Assembly (NCBI RefSeq): GCF_029227915.1
Contig: NC_079878.1
Coordinates: 10,294,001 to 10,358,000 of the forward strand
Reading direction: 5' to 3'
From: Hydractinia symbiolongicarpus
Lineage: Eukaryota; Cnidaria; Hydrozoa; Anthoathecata; Hydractiniidae
DNA: 64,000 nucleotides
Shown here: positions 25,191-34,569 of the stretch, in pieces
How positions within the stretch are numbered: the first letter of the stretch is position 1
Layout: the number at the start of each line of letters is the position of its first letter
The notes under the pieces: generated by a model
Told to the model about the DNA's origin: nothing
Databases searched by the model: none
Seen by the model: only the letters and a program-made list of their open reading frames with translations
Made by a program: the position numbers and the translations under genes

Positions 25191-26498
25191 TCATCTATTC
25201 TTCCCACTCCTTCTGTTACCTACATAGGCAACGACGACACCTACAGCACCTGCTATTGCCATGTACAAATGCTTTGCCACAAATTCCACGACTTTAGCAG
25301 CTACTCGGAAGAATAACGATACGATGGTACCAATAATGCCAGGTAATGCAGCTCCCGCTCTGCCTGCCAAATATTTGAGGAACCGTCCTAGTCTCTCCAG
25401 CTGCTTTTGAACGAAATCTTTGGTACCACTACCTACTCCTGCTGCATCTGATGTTCCACCACCCGTGAGTGCTAGTACCAAGGTGGATATCAGTAAGCCC
25501 ATAGCTGAGAAAATGCTGGCAATCGTTATACCTTGTCCCTTGAATAGAATGGTCAATTTCTCACGTAAGGATGTATCATCCCCCGGGATCTTCATGAGGG
25601 TCTCCTTAATCGCCTTCATCTGACTGTGGATCTTGGAGGATAGTAAACCATGGGCATCTTGAATGGCTTGTTTTTCACCCCTCAGCCGCTCAATGTCCTC
25701 CTGTGCTTTGGTAATGTCCTTATCCCAGATAGCTAGCTGTTCCTCGGATGCTCCAGGTGTGGCCTTCTTGCTCTCGAGCTCTTTCACCTTCGCTTCTCTA
25801 TCTCTGATCTGAGAATCATATAGTATTATTTTGGCTTTTAGCGTCTTCAGGTTACCGTCAAGAGTCTGAAGCTCGCGGTTTAGCCCCCTTCTTTCACTTT
25901 CGTATAAGGCCTCGGTAAAGGAAGTATCCTCCATGAGGCTCTTCGTTTCATCCAAGACGTTTTTGATCAACGGAAGCATCTCTATATCATCTGCGTTATT
26001 CTCGACTGTATCAATATCATTCAGGGGTTTTTGAGTTCTTATTGTACTGCCTTTGTTGGGTGTAACATAGCCGGCAAAACCTAAGGCATTCAAAAGCGTA
26101 GGTCCTAAGGCCGTCTCTATAGCTGTAATAGTTCTTAACTCACCGGTCGTAGTCGTAAGCACTATCTCTTTATAAACCCGTTCACCCTTCGTCATCTGTC
26201 TAAAAACAAGCTTTTTACCTTCATCGACCCTAAAATAATGATAATTTTTATCGGTTGACAGCAATCCTAAATGCTCGCTAAGCTTAGCATAAAGATCGTC
26301 GACGGTTTCCTCTAAATTCTGTTCCCCAAGCCCAACATCCAATCGCCTATGCGCACCTCCCTGCTGTTTTCCTGGTGTTAGGCCGACATCAGGCGCAGGT
26401 CGAAGGATTTCGCTCTCGCTACTGAACTCTTCAGGCTCCTCTTGAATATCTGTTTCTTCTGTAAAGTCGTCATCTTCATATTCCGGATTATCAGCCAT
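25191..26498 (-). CDS. Intact coiled-coil/multi-membrane protein of the Polinton block
   Basis: A 435-residue uninterrupted frame. Residues 1-60 are acidic and disordered (DDDFTEETDIQEEPEEF). A mixed domain covers 60-160. A long coiled coil spans about 196-300 (Lys/Glu/Leu heptads, DREAKVKELESKK). Hydrophobic segments lie at about 324-346 (ITIASIFSAMGLLISTLVLAL), 383-400 and 411-427, ending in a basic tail. A coiled coil before several membrane segments recalls a membrane-remodelling or virion membrane protein, but no known domain is certain. It is the only long gene in the block without a break. It is divergent from the capsid gene with 29 bases between starts. On its own strand AATAAA lies about 20 bases past its stop. 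Function unknown. Confidence 0.7.
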   Translation of the reverse strand: MADNPEYEDDDFTEETDIQEEPEEFSSESEILRPAPDVGLTPGKQQGGAHRRLDVGLGEQNLEETVDDLYAKLSEHLGLLSTDKNYHYFRVDEGKKLVFRQMTKGERVYKEIVLTTTTGELRTITAIETALGPTLLNALGFAGYVTPNKGSTIRTQKPLNDIDTVENNADDIEMLPLIKNVLDETKSLMEDTSFTEALYESERRGLNRELQTLDGNLKTLKAKIILYDSQIRDREAKVKELESKKATPGASEEQLAIWDKDITKAQEDIERLRGEKQAIQDAHGLLSSKIHSQMKAIKETLMKIPGDDTSLREKLTILFKGQGITIASIFSAMGLLISTLVLALTGGGTSDAAGVGSGTKDFVQKQLERLGRFLKYLAGRAGAALPGIIGTIVSLFFRVAAKVVEFVAKHLYMAIAGAVGVVVAYVGNRRSGKNR

Positions 26499-26518
26499 TC
26501 ATTTCAAGCCCGAACCAC

Positions 26519-26527
26519 TATAAATAA
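26519..26527 (+). promoter_or_regulatory. TATAAATAA directly before the capsid start codon
   Basis: TATAAATAA abuts the ATG at 26528. It is one of at least six similar A-rich, TATA-like start-proximal motifs in the block (22474, 23356 minus, 24025 minus/24043, 27845, 28223). It resembles TAAATG-type late promoters of large DNA viruses; that comparison is inference. Confidence 0.5.
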
Positions 26528-27789
26528 ATGAGTGTATTTGGTAAATTAGATCCCCATAAGGAATTAAAAATCATGTATGGCATGAAGGGAAAAAAACAAA
26601 AGGGTGAAAGTATTGCATGTACCGTCCACGATTGGCCAAAATGAGGATTTGTACGTGGACATCCCGAACCTTGGTCAACACGACGTATTTCCTCCTTGCA
26701 GTTTAAAGCTCTTGTTTGACCTTGAATTAACGGGAACCAATACTAAGCGTACTATTGTGAGCAATATCGGGAGACCCTGGTTCAAAATCTCCGCATGACC
26801 CTGAATGCGAATGAAATTCAGAATATTGCCGATTACAACATACTCGGGTTGTATCGCGATCACTGGATTTCAAAATTTCAAAGGGACAATAATCTGATCC
26901 TTCAGGGCATTAATCCTAACGACGGCACTGTGAGGGCTTTGCTACTAAAGGCCACTGATCACGTCGGAAATAAAGAGGAAAAGGCGATCGCCGAGGCCTA
27001 CGGCAACACCTTCTGTATACCGCTGGCCAAGATGTTTTCGTTAACTAGATATCTTCCCTTTTACCAAGCTGGACTCCACGATAGATTGACATTTGTCATT
27101 TCGCGTCTTACGGTGACGTTATCAAGGACTCCGGGACTCAAGCGGTAGGCTCAAGAGCGACCAAGCCAGCCGATGCTGGTTATAAAATTACCAATATTGC
27201 GCTCGAGTTTGATAAGGTTGTAAACGAAGACCTCGCTAGCGCGATCATGAGCCGTTATTCCCGGATCGCGTTTCCCTATGAGCGTGTACTCCGTAGCAAA
27301 GTTGTCACGATGAAAAAATCTGACACGAGTTACAACTTGCAAATTGACACACCCGCCAAGAGCCTTAAAGGTGTTTTTCTGTTATTTCAGGACCCCGGTA
27401 TAGTTAAACCATATGCTGGAAATAATGAAAAATTTTATAATCCTGGTATATCGTCGGTCAGTGTGGTCGTTGAGGGGTCTCCGAATGAATTGTGTTTACA
27501 CGCCATGTTCCCAAAAGATCACATAGAACAGGTGGCTGCGTTGATGGGATCCCATGATTCCATAGGTCAATTCTTTACGGAAAGATATGGGCTATTTATC
27601 GATTTCAGATCATCAGATGACCATACCTTACATTGCAGCAGGCGACCCCTACAGAGGCTCAGTGACGGCATTACTCTCCATATGAATAAGAAAGCAGACG
27701 GTACTGGTGATATTAGATGTTACGTCTATCTCATAATGGACGCCCAGCTGAACATCCTAGATGTGCGTTTTCACAGTGTCGAGTATTAA
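26528..27789 (+). pseudogene. Major capsid protein (double jelly roll) of the Polinton-like element, three frameshifts
   Basis: The reading passes through frames starting at 26528, about 26600, about 26790 and about 27105, ending at the stop at 27787-27789, so at least three indels. The total length of about 420 codons fits small double-jelly-roll capsid proteins of Polintons/adintoviruses. Supporting pieces are an N-terminal basic stretch, a conserved-looking block with HDVFPPCSLKLLFDLELTG, a middle block with LPFYQAGLHDRLTF, and a C-terminal block with LKGVFLLFQDPG and YVYLIMDAQLNILDVRF. These match my knowledge of the family's layout; no database search was done. It can no longer make a full capsid protein. 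It lies in one cluster with the small membrane gene and the integrase. Confidence 0.65.
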
Positions 27790-27812
27790 GACCAAATATT
27801 CAGTACCACGCG

Positions 27813-27842
27813 TTATTCTATAGCTCATAAACTATAGAATAA
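27813..27842. promoter_or_regulatory. Perfect 11-bp inverted repeat before the small membrane gene
   Basis: TTATTCTATAG - 8 bases - CTATAGAATAA. It lies between the capsid stop (27789) and the ATG at 27845, and the right arm forms the start-proximal motif CTATAGAATAAACATG. It could terminate the capsid transcript, start the next one, or both. Confidence 0.55.
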
Positions 27843-27844
27843 AC

Positions 27845-28194
27845 ATGGCAAGCATTGCGATTATCTATTCAGCAAATTCGGCAGTCATAGCGACAAAGAA
27901 CGACGAAGGCACGATAAAGCGATCGAACAACTTCAAGCTGCGCAAGCTCAGTGGGTGAGGGAACGTCAAATGAAAATAGACTGGTATAACCGACGGCGGG
28001 AGGAACAGCGTGCTGCGGGGCGAAGTCTCAAGGAATTAGACGAAGGTATGAGAAAGTATTTCATTGCTACGATTGAAAAAGCTCCGAAATTATCTGATTT
28101 TTATGTCCCCAGTAAACAACAAGCCGATGGTGAACTCACGTTTATAGTTGGCTCCTTAGCCCTCCTCGGTTTTGTAGCATACAAATACATGTAA
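27845..28194 (+). pseudogene. Small coiled-coil protein with C-terminal membrane segment, one frameshift
   Basis: The ATG at 27845 opens a short hydrophobic N-terminus. The frame shifts near 27890-27900 into a charged helical part (ERRRHDKAIEQLQAAQAQW, then RERQMKIDWYNRRREEQRAA) and ends with LTFIVGSLALLGFVAYKYM, a single membrane segment at the C-terminus. About 116 residues in total. I associate this helix-plus-tail-anchor layout with a small gene next to the capsid gene in cnidarian Polinton-like elements; its role is unknown. The stop is 28 bases before the integrase start. Confidence 0.5.
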
Positions 28195-28222
28195 TGCAGA
28201 ACGTTTTCGATATGTAATAAAT

Positions 28223-28411
28223 ATGTCGAAAGTAAAGCATATTGTTACTCCTGAAGAAGCAGAAAAATAAAACAGCATCTATTACCAACCAGAACATCTA
28301 TAGACTGGAGGGAAAGCCATTAAGATACTCGCTGAAAAATCTGGTCTTTCCAAAAAGAAAGTCATACATTGGCTGAGTCGTCAGTTGCTCTGGCTCAGGC
28401 ATATCAAGGGT
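28223..28411 (+). pseudogene. N-terminus of Polinton-type retroviral-like integrase, truncated
   Basis: ATG at 28223, preceded by GATATGTAATAAATATG (the shared start motif). The frame has two stops (TAA 28268-28270; TAG 28301-28303). After the second it shows a helix-turn-helix-like stretch, AIKILAEKSGLSKKKVIHWL, followed by SRQLLWLRHI, which I recognise as the N-terminal region of rve integrases of Polintons. The catalytic core is missing: sequence past about 28411 turns into a Harbinger transposase. The TAG sits where a Trp codon would need one change, so it looks like a point mutation. Confidence 0.55.
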
Positions 28412-28439
28412 AAGTCTGATATCAGTTACTCGCATAGTT

Positions 28440-28967
28440 GCAGAAACGTCCGAAGCTCTTTGGACGATGTTATTGAAAGAACGCTACTTGAAATGTCCTG
28501 CAACGAGTGATTAGTGGGAAAAAATATCCCAAAACTTTGAAGAATTATGCAACTTTCCAAACTGTGTAGGTGCAATTGATGGTAAACACGTTATGATGCA
28601 AGCACCTGCATCATCTGGCTCTACTTTTTTAATTATAAAAAAGCATCACTGCATAGTTCTGTTATCTGTATGTAATGCCACTTAGGAATTTACGCTAGTG
28701 GACGTAGGTCAGTCACAACAGAATAGCGATGGAGGAGTGTTTTTAAATAGTAGCCTTGGAACGGCAGTAAACGATCAAACGTTGGGCATTCCTAATGCAA
28801 CAATACTTCGTGGAACTCAAGAGAACTTCCCATATGTTTTTGTGGGCGATGAAGCATTTCCCCTCAAGTGATTTTTGATGAAACCATATGCTAGAACCAA
28901 TTTTAATAGCCAAAAAAGAATATGTAACTACCGCTTTTCTCGAGCACGAAGGGTTATAGAGAAATAA
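28440..28967 (+). pseudogene. PIF/Harbinger transposase (HARBI1-like DDE nuclease), broken
   Basis: One frame with internal stops (TAG after ATSD near 28512; TAG near 28681; TGA near 28869) and a final TAA. Conserved blocks are in order: NFPNCVGAIDGKHVMMQAP (first catalytic Asp in AIDGKH), VLLSVCNA, FTLVDVGQSQQNSDGGVF, YVFVGDEAFPL (second Asp), LMKPYAR, and NYRFSRARRVIE (final Glu). All three catalytic residues are kept, but the N-terminus is missing and the protein ends just past the Glu. The family cuts and pastes DNA at 3-base TWA targets. It replaces the rest of the integrase gene of the Polinton block. Confidence 0.85.
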
Positions 28968-29119
28968 AATAAATTTCTTAAGATATAGCTACTATTTGCA
29001 AAAATAAAACCCACAACATTAATTCGTGGAAATTTGAAAGTACATGTAGACCTACACAGCTACAACTGGAAAATATTTTTTAGTTTTGTATAAACTAAGC
29101 AAAAAAGGTAGCTAGTAGC

Positions 29120-29635
29120 TAAGCTAGCTTACCATCAATGTCTCCCAATCATTTTGAAATTTCCTCCAAGGACCTTATTTTTCTGTCTTTGTCTTTGTAT
29201 TCTGTTGAGTACACTTTCCATATGCACGAGTGCTCTGGCATTAGGTTTACTAACTTTTTATGCACAGAGAGTTCTTCACGTTCTTCTTCCCAAAAAGATT
29301 TATCAGCAAGATCTTGCTGCTGTTCTGAGTCATCAGCATTCTCTTGGGCACTTGGAACTGAAGGACTTGCAATGCCAGAAACAATGTCAGGACTCATAAT
29401 GCCAGAAACAAGATACGGTTGATGGAATGGGAGATGTGACTGTGGCACTAGCTGCTTGTGCTGAAGGGATCATCACAGCAGAAAGGACAGGATATCGCAC
29501 ACGTATCTGTGGTGTTCTTGGTTGTCCAATGCTACAAATTATTTGTTGTTGCTTCACATGCTTCACAAATAACTTGTTTCTTATAATCATTTCGTCTTCC
29601 CTTGAAGTTTCGTCACTACTAGTGTTGTTTGCCAT
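29120..29635 (-). pseudogene. Harbinger partner protein with MADF-type DNA-binding domain, broken
   Basis: Two overlapping minus-strand frames (29635-29387 and 29448-29149) read as one protein with a frameshift near 29390-29440. It has a Ser/Pro-rich N-terminus, then an acidic helix, then LVNLMPEHSCIWKVYSTEYK and a KIRSLEEISK helix, the first two helices of a MADF/Myb-SANT-like domain. A TGA at 29146-29148 interrupts it; the next residues (LGDIDG) precede GTAAGC, a possible donor. Harbinger elements carry such a DNA-binding partner divergent or convergent to the nuclease, and here it is convergent, as expected. Confidence 0.6.
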
Positions 29636-29740
29636 TTTGTTGTTCGTTTACTCTACATCTCGCAATTTCAGCCACAATTTTTCTCCAATTTAAGTCGATT
29701 TGATTGGTTGAAAATATTTTTCCGCCGTTAAGAAAAAAAT

Positions 29741-29758
29741 AGTTGAAAATTTTCAACT
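29741..29758. repeat. Perfect 18-bp palindrome near the Harbinger end
   Basis: AGTTGAAAATTTTCAACT is self-complementary. It lies between the MADF gene and the presumed right end of the element, where binding sites for the partner protein might sit. Role unknown. Confidence 0.5.
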
Positions 29759-29847
29759 TTTATTTTTGTTCCAACGTTTCCAGCGGAACCACCTTTGTTT
29801 TGATATACTGCGCATGTGCAATTCGGAAATATTTCTTTTCCGAGGAA

Positions 29848-29872
29848 AATTTTCCTGAGTGGAAACGTGCCT
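29848..29872. repeat. Candidate right terminal repeat of the Harbinger element
   Basis: TTTTCCTGAGTGGAAACGTGCCT followed by TTA. A GGCACGTTTCCACTC-type end with a TTA target fits animal Harbinger termini. The matching left end was not found and was probably lost with the 5' part of the transposase. Confidence 0.35.
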
Positions 29873-29879
29873 TTAAGGA

Positions 29880-31400
29880 AATAACTTCCTTGATTTTTAG
29901 GTTCTCTATTTTTACTTGTGGGTGAGTTTCTCATTTTACTATAAACAACTGTAAGTGCTGGTAATGATATGAATTAGTATTTGTAGGATATATTCAGAAT
30001 TTGGTCAAAACGTGAATTACGCAGGACTTTTATTAAAATATTTCCCGGTCATCATGAATTAGCTGCAATATCTCATTTTTCAGTATTTCTTATAAGAAGG
30101 AACGAGAAAAAAATTTTCTTTGTAAAATTTTTTAGAATCTTCAATTATTTGTTTGTAACTGTTCTTTCATTTCTTTAAAATATGTTTGTTAACAAGGAAA
30201 TGATTGAAAATGGAATACGACAATATGTCTTATAGCATAAAGCAAATAAGCAGCTTTAACACATAACAAAAGTCATTAATCAAATCTTAAGCTGTTTACT
30301 TAGAATGCCAAAATTTTGAAATTAAATCTTGCTTTAGTTATTTCACATAAAAAAGGATGCACATCTACGTAACGAGTTCCATTAAAAATGCTTATTGTTA
30401 TTATTTTTTTTTTTGCATTACTATCCCTGGATGACAAACAAATGTGCATGTACATGTACATGTATAACACTTGACATCATTTTTGCGCAAAGCACATAAA
30501 AACATTAAAGACAACGACACGTGCAGTTTCGCATCAACAGCTTCCTGTTTTGTTAGTTTATTTCTTTCGCTTAATTAAAGTAAGTCATCAGTAAAAAAAG
30601 CAATTTGTTTTGACCTAAACAACTGACACAGTGATAAATTGTTAACAATAGATCAACAAGCTGGGAAATTATGAAGTAGTCACGAAACCGGAATCCTTAA
30701 GCTTTTAAATTTTGTTTCTTAAAATTACGTGAAATGAAACAAAAAGCAAAATAATCCTCCTCTTTCCATGCAACATATAACTTTAGAGAGAAAACAATTT
30801 ATGGACGCTCTTACTGGAGTATGTTTGCGGGAAATGGTGCTAATTATCAATACAGTGTATTGTAATTTAAGATTTGTAACTTGTTTTGAATTGTATTTAA
30901 ACTAAAAAAGAAACCGACACAAAAAATATTCTAAATGATTATTCTTGTGTCGTGGTGCGGTGGAACGATGTTTTCAGCGCTACAAAATTTTTATTTAACA
31001 CTTCCTATGTTATATCGAAATGTATTTATCCAGAAACATTTCTCGACGTTTAGTTAATTCAAAATGGTAACTGTAAGTTTTGTTTCAACTCAAAAAAATT
31101 GCATTTGTGCTTCGCCATATAATTGTGTATAGTCTGTAAATTTCTTTTATATGTATTGAGCATTCAACAGTATTTTATATACATAATAATAAATACGAAA
31201 AAACACAACAAAACTCATATTAATACAGTAAAAACTTTGAAATAATTTTAAATATAATGTCGGCGAGTGTGCGGCAGATGTAAATAACAGATATAAATGC
31301 TACAAAGGATAATTTTAAAAAATCAGCTATGAAAAAATGCTCACATTATCTTCATTTCAAATCACATAACGAATAAATAATTTTTTTTATAATAATTTGT
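29880..31400. other. Non-coding stretch with one inverted copy of the CACGTG repeat
   Basis: AT-rich. 30465-30660 is a minus-orientation copy of the dispersed repeat seen at 34.1, 35.6, 43.05 and 61.3 kb (CACGTG at 30518-30523; AGTAAGTCATCAGTAA flank). It otherwise holds no gene that I can support. Confidence 0.45.
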
Positions 31401-31414
31401 CCCTATTTTTGATT

Positions 31415-33161
31415 CTATTTCTTTGTTCTAAAATAAAAATGTCGAAGATCAGAATAAATCGCAGCAATATCTTGAACTATGGTAAGAATTTCGTCATCTT
31501 GATTTCTGTTGCATGGAGCAGGCTTCACGTTTGGATAGGCTGGGACGAATCGTCTCCATAATGTGACAGTGTCATCACTTCCAAGACATGGGTAGGTCAT
31601 TAGTTTCTGAAAAAATGATGAAATAAATCAAACTAATAATCTTTAGTGATGATATTAACTCTATTCAGGCTGGCAGAAGGCGGCTGGTGTTCTCAGAGAA
31701 CTGGTGCTATTAAACTATTAGGGTCTTATGAAAAAAAGTAATTTTGCCTAATGTAAGTATACGAATATGTATGAACTTTGCGTCATGTAAACGTTACGTA
31801 TTATTGCTTTTACTTACAATTCTGTCCTGAAACAACCTGTAAATTATTAGGGGGAACATTAGGTAACCACAAGATCTTATAAATAACAACGGTATTATAA
31901 TTTTTTATTTTTATTTTTCAGATATAGATTTTAGTTCCCTTGAAATCATAATTTCAACCGATAAGATAGACATTGCTTATATCGTCAACATACCTGCAAC
32001 ATGTTATTGTAGTTTCATATAGAAGTAGAAAATCCTGTGAAACTATTTTTTTTTCTGAAAGGTAAGACATTTTATTTATGTCCTTTTTATATTTTATAGC
32101 ATTAACTTTGAGGCATAAGGTTGGTTAAAATTGTTAGCAATTAAATAATGGTCCTTCTGAAACATTTACTTATAAAAAAAACAGAAATGTCTATTCTTAC
32201 CTTTCGTTTCAAATTTGTCTTTACAACATCTGCTGTCATTTTAGGAATAGTATCGTTAAGTTCCTTCAAGAAAGATTGTTTTCGCTTCTTGTTAATTTCC
32301 TCTTTTTGGATTGTATATAAGACCTCTACATACGCTTCAATAATCTTACTATTAAAATCAATTCTCTTGGTAAGCTATAAATAAATGCAAAGAAATGGAA
32401 TTTTAGTAATTGATAATAAATAAGGAAGTTAAAACCGTATTTCCTCTTGAAGGAAAGTAATACATCTTTATTTTCTAATAATCACTAAAACTAAAATGCC
32501 TTTACAAATTAGTTTTTGCTACGTACATGAAATTTTTGAAATATATCTGTTGAATCGACGTACGCTGCAGCTAATTGATAGGCATACCTCTTCCTTCTTT
32601 GGTCAGAATAGATAATTCTTAACTAAAATATATATCATATAGTACAGTGCTTTCTCGAGTTTTTTCGTTGACATCCACGCTAAGATATAATCTTAAACTT
32701 CCTGCTATTTATCAATTACTTCTACTAATACTCGCGCTTCTACGCCGCCTAGGTAGCGTTAGGAAAATGTTATATTTTTAAATAAATGATACTATGCTGG
32801 TAAAAGACTTTGTAAGAAAAGGCAAGTTTCGTTAAAATTTCTTAATTTTACTTTTTAGTGCTGTGTGTCTGATATTATGGAACAAATTTTAACTTACAAG
32901 TTTTTTCTTTAATTTTGTGATCGACTGTAACGTGTTCATCGTACGGGTGAACAAGTGTTCCATATAGGTTTCTAAATGACATTCTCTGTTATTTTTAGCA
33001 GCGTCTTTGATCAGATTTTATTCCACTAAACACACTAACCCAACTAAAAATAAATGAAATTTCATGCAGTTACCATCTTTTACCATCAATAGTCTTTAAT
33101 AAAACATGCATTGTTAGCATGATTTTTACTCACCGAGAAAGACGATTTTTAAAACAACCAT
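31415..33161 (-). pseudogene. Secreted helical protein, copy A: four exons, nonsense codon in exon 2
   Basis: Exons (minus): 33161-33134, 33043-32898, 32374-32201, 31606-31415, all with GT-AG borders (donors GTGAGT, GTAAGT, GTAAGAA; acceptors TTTTTAG, TTTATAG, TTTTTCAG). Coding length 540 bases; the last two introns are phase 0, the first phase 1. It has a signal-peptide start (MVVLKIVFLG then LVCLVE), then helix-rich charged sequence (NRECHLETYMEHLF; KIIEAYVEVLYTIQKEE; KELNDTIPKMTADVVKTNLK) and a last exon with YPCLGSDD, WRRFVPAYP, two more Cys and a long helix (ILTIVQDIAAIYSDLRHFYF). Exon 2 holds TAA at 33018-33020, which in copy B is a Ser codon. No known domain recognised. The pattern (signal, about four helices, three or four Cys) is cytokine-like by shape only. 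Confidence 0.6.
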
Positions 33162-33199
33162 GGTTATTGCAATCTTTTACAATGGCTTCAGAAATATAC

Positions 33200-33475
33200 G
33201 GTTGGGATTTTATAAGTGCGAATTTTGATTGACAGTTTCAGTATTATATAATACGGTTGAAAGGGATATTTCATACTTGATTTAAAGAAATTTCAGTATT
33301 TCCTGACAAACAATTTAAATTTTCTGGAACGTTTTTGTTTGTTTTCAATTTTTTTTTGTTAACGCATTATTTTAATAATGACGTTAGTAACAATCTTCAC
33401 TTTCGCTGTAATTATCTTCCAGCATTGAAATTTTAATAGGTATTTAAATGAGTTCATAAATTGTTCTGGAAATAT
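33200..33475 (-). promoter_or_regulatory. Promoter of copy A with TATA, kB-like and STAT-like sites
   Basis: TATAAAA (complement of 33208-33214) lies about 48 bases upstream of the ATG. GGGATATTTC at 33263-33272 is one base off the NF-kB consensus that copy B matches fully. TTCTGGAA at 33464-33471 is a degenerate STAT-type site (TTCNNGAA). The block from 33225 to 33280 (GACAGTTTCAGTATTATATA, then ATACGGTTGAAAGGGATAT) is conserved with copy B and two further copies. Confidence 0.5.
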
Positions 33476-34095
33476 ACTGCGGTAATCAGTTGCTGTATGT
33501 TGCCACTTTTTATATTAGACAATTGTGACAAAAGAGCGCCCATAAATGGGGTCGCAACACAGGAGCGCTTCCAACAATTCATTACTCGTTTTCCACTAAA
33601 CAATGCTTTTTCGAAGCATGGCGCAGATTGCAATAAGATGGAATTAAAAATTAGGTTGTTAGGCTCTGCAGTATCTTTTTTTTTTTCAGTGATTGCATTT
33701 TGAGAGTCCTTTCGTCTTTTCGTTTTTAAATTTTTTATGATTTATTTTTTAAGTAAATATACGACCTGGTGTCTATTTTCTTTTTTCTTTATGATGAGCT
33801 GACAAATTGTTGAGATATTTATTTATATTGAATATATTTCTAGATTTGTATTAATTGTTAAAAAAAAATTACGAGCACAAAAATTACCGCAACAAAAGAA
33901 TGTACAAATGTTTCTTTTTCAAATAACATGATAAGACACCTTCCCAACAAGTTTCGATATGATATAGGAAGCATAACGGTAAGATGAATTAGCGCTGACT
34001 AAGACTCAGTTTCTTTTAATATACTACATAACTTCTTAAATTACTTAGTCTCGCGTCATTCATATTTTGTAATTCCCTGGTCTTATTTTACAACG

Positions 34096-34250
34096 GAAAT
34101 CAACTGGCATAACAGGAAACAGTTGATTCAAAACTGCACGTGTTGTTGTCCTTTAAAACTTCATCCTTTGCTAATGTACTTTTTGCAAAACTGATGTCAA
34201 GTGTGGGGGAATTTGAATGTACACTTGAGTGTCACACACTAACAAAGCAG
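34096..34250. repeat. Dispersed CACGTG-containing repeat, upstream of copy A
   Basis: Core ATAACAGGAAAC...GTTGAT...AAACTGCACGTGTTRTTGTCCTTTAAAA...AAAATGATGTCA...GTACACTTG. Other copies: 35640-35770, 40530-40650, 43040-43180, 44485-44630; in inverse orientation 30465-30570, 59925-60045, 61215-61370, 63760-63865. A perfect CACGTG E-box survives in the copies at 30.5, 34.1, 35.7, 44.5 and 60.0 kb. It sits about 1 kb upstream of each promoter copy, so it could be part of the regulatory unit or simply part of the duplicated segment. Confidence 0.65.
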
Positions 34251-34339
34251 AAAATATTTTCTAACCATCTGCAATTTTAATGGAAAACATTTAATAATTT
34301 GCAATCTTTGAATTATCTGGAGACAATTAGTTTCATCAA

Positions 34340-34560
34340 TGTATTTTTGGATTCTTTTTCAACAGATATGCAGATATTTACTTCCTTAATTCTGCGGAGT
34401 AAGCTTCAAAATGGGTATTTTTCAATAAATTAAACTTGACCAGAAAGACATAATAATATATATTTTATTACCCTCAAAACAGACAGTTTTTGCAACTCCC
34501 GCTCGAAGAGAAAGAAGGAAAATAAATTCTGACTAAATCCAAATATCTTAATTATCTACA
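34340..34560. repeat. Degenerate copy of the 40.8-41.07 kb segment
   Basis: Matches 40840-41070 and 63330-63555 (GATATGCAGATATTTACTTC; later AGAAAGAAGGAAAATAAA and AAATCCAAATATCTTAATTATCTA). It shows that the A unit (31.4-34.6 kb) and B unit (37.9-41.1 kb) are tandem duplicates that extend upstream of the genes. Confidence 0.6.
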
Positions 34561-34569
34561 GTATGTAAA

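Larger units (their letters stand above)
22056..28411. mobile_element. Decayed Maverick/Polinton-type (adintovirus-like) element, partial
   Basis: Nine densely packed genes on both strands with intergenic gaps of 2 to 60 bases and higher GC than the host DNA. Recognisable parts are a double-jelly-roll major capsid protein (26528-27789), a probable minor capsid protein (23359-24025) and an integrase N-terminus (28223-28411). Protein-primed DNA polymerase, packaging ATPase and maturation protease, all usual in Polintons, are absent, so the copy is truncated on the left and cut by a Harbinger element on the right. Six of the nine genes carry stops or frameshifts. Terminal inverted repeats were not found. 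Assignment rests on gene content and layout known for this family plus my reading of the proteins; a related virus-like lineage is possible. Confidence 0.7.

Noticed and set aside
22056-28411. A bacterial contaminant contig or phage
   Set aside because: Gene content and proteins resemble Polinton-type elements of animals, the region is flanked by animal-type repeats, and it is nested with a eukaryotic Harbinger transposon.
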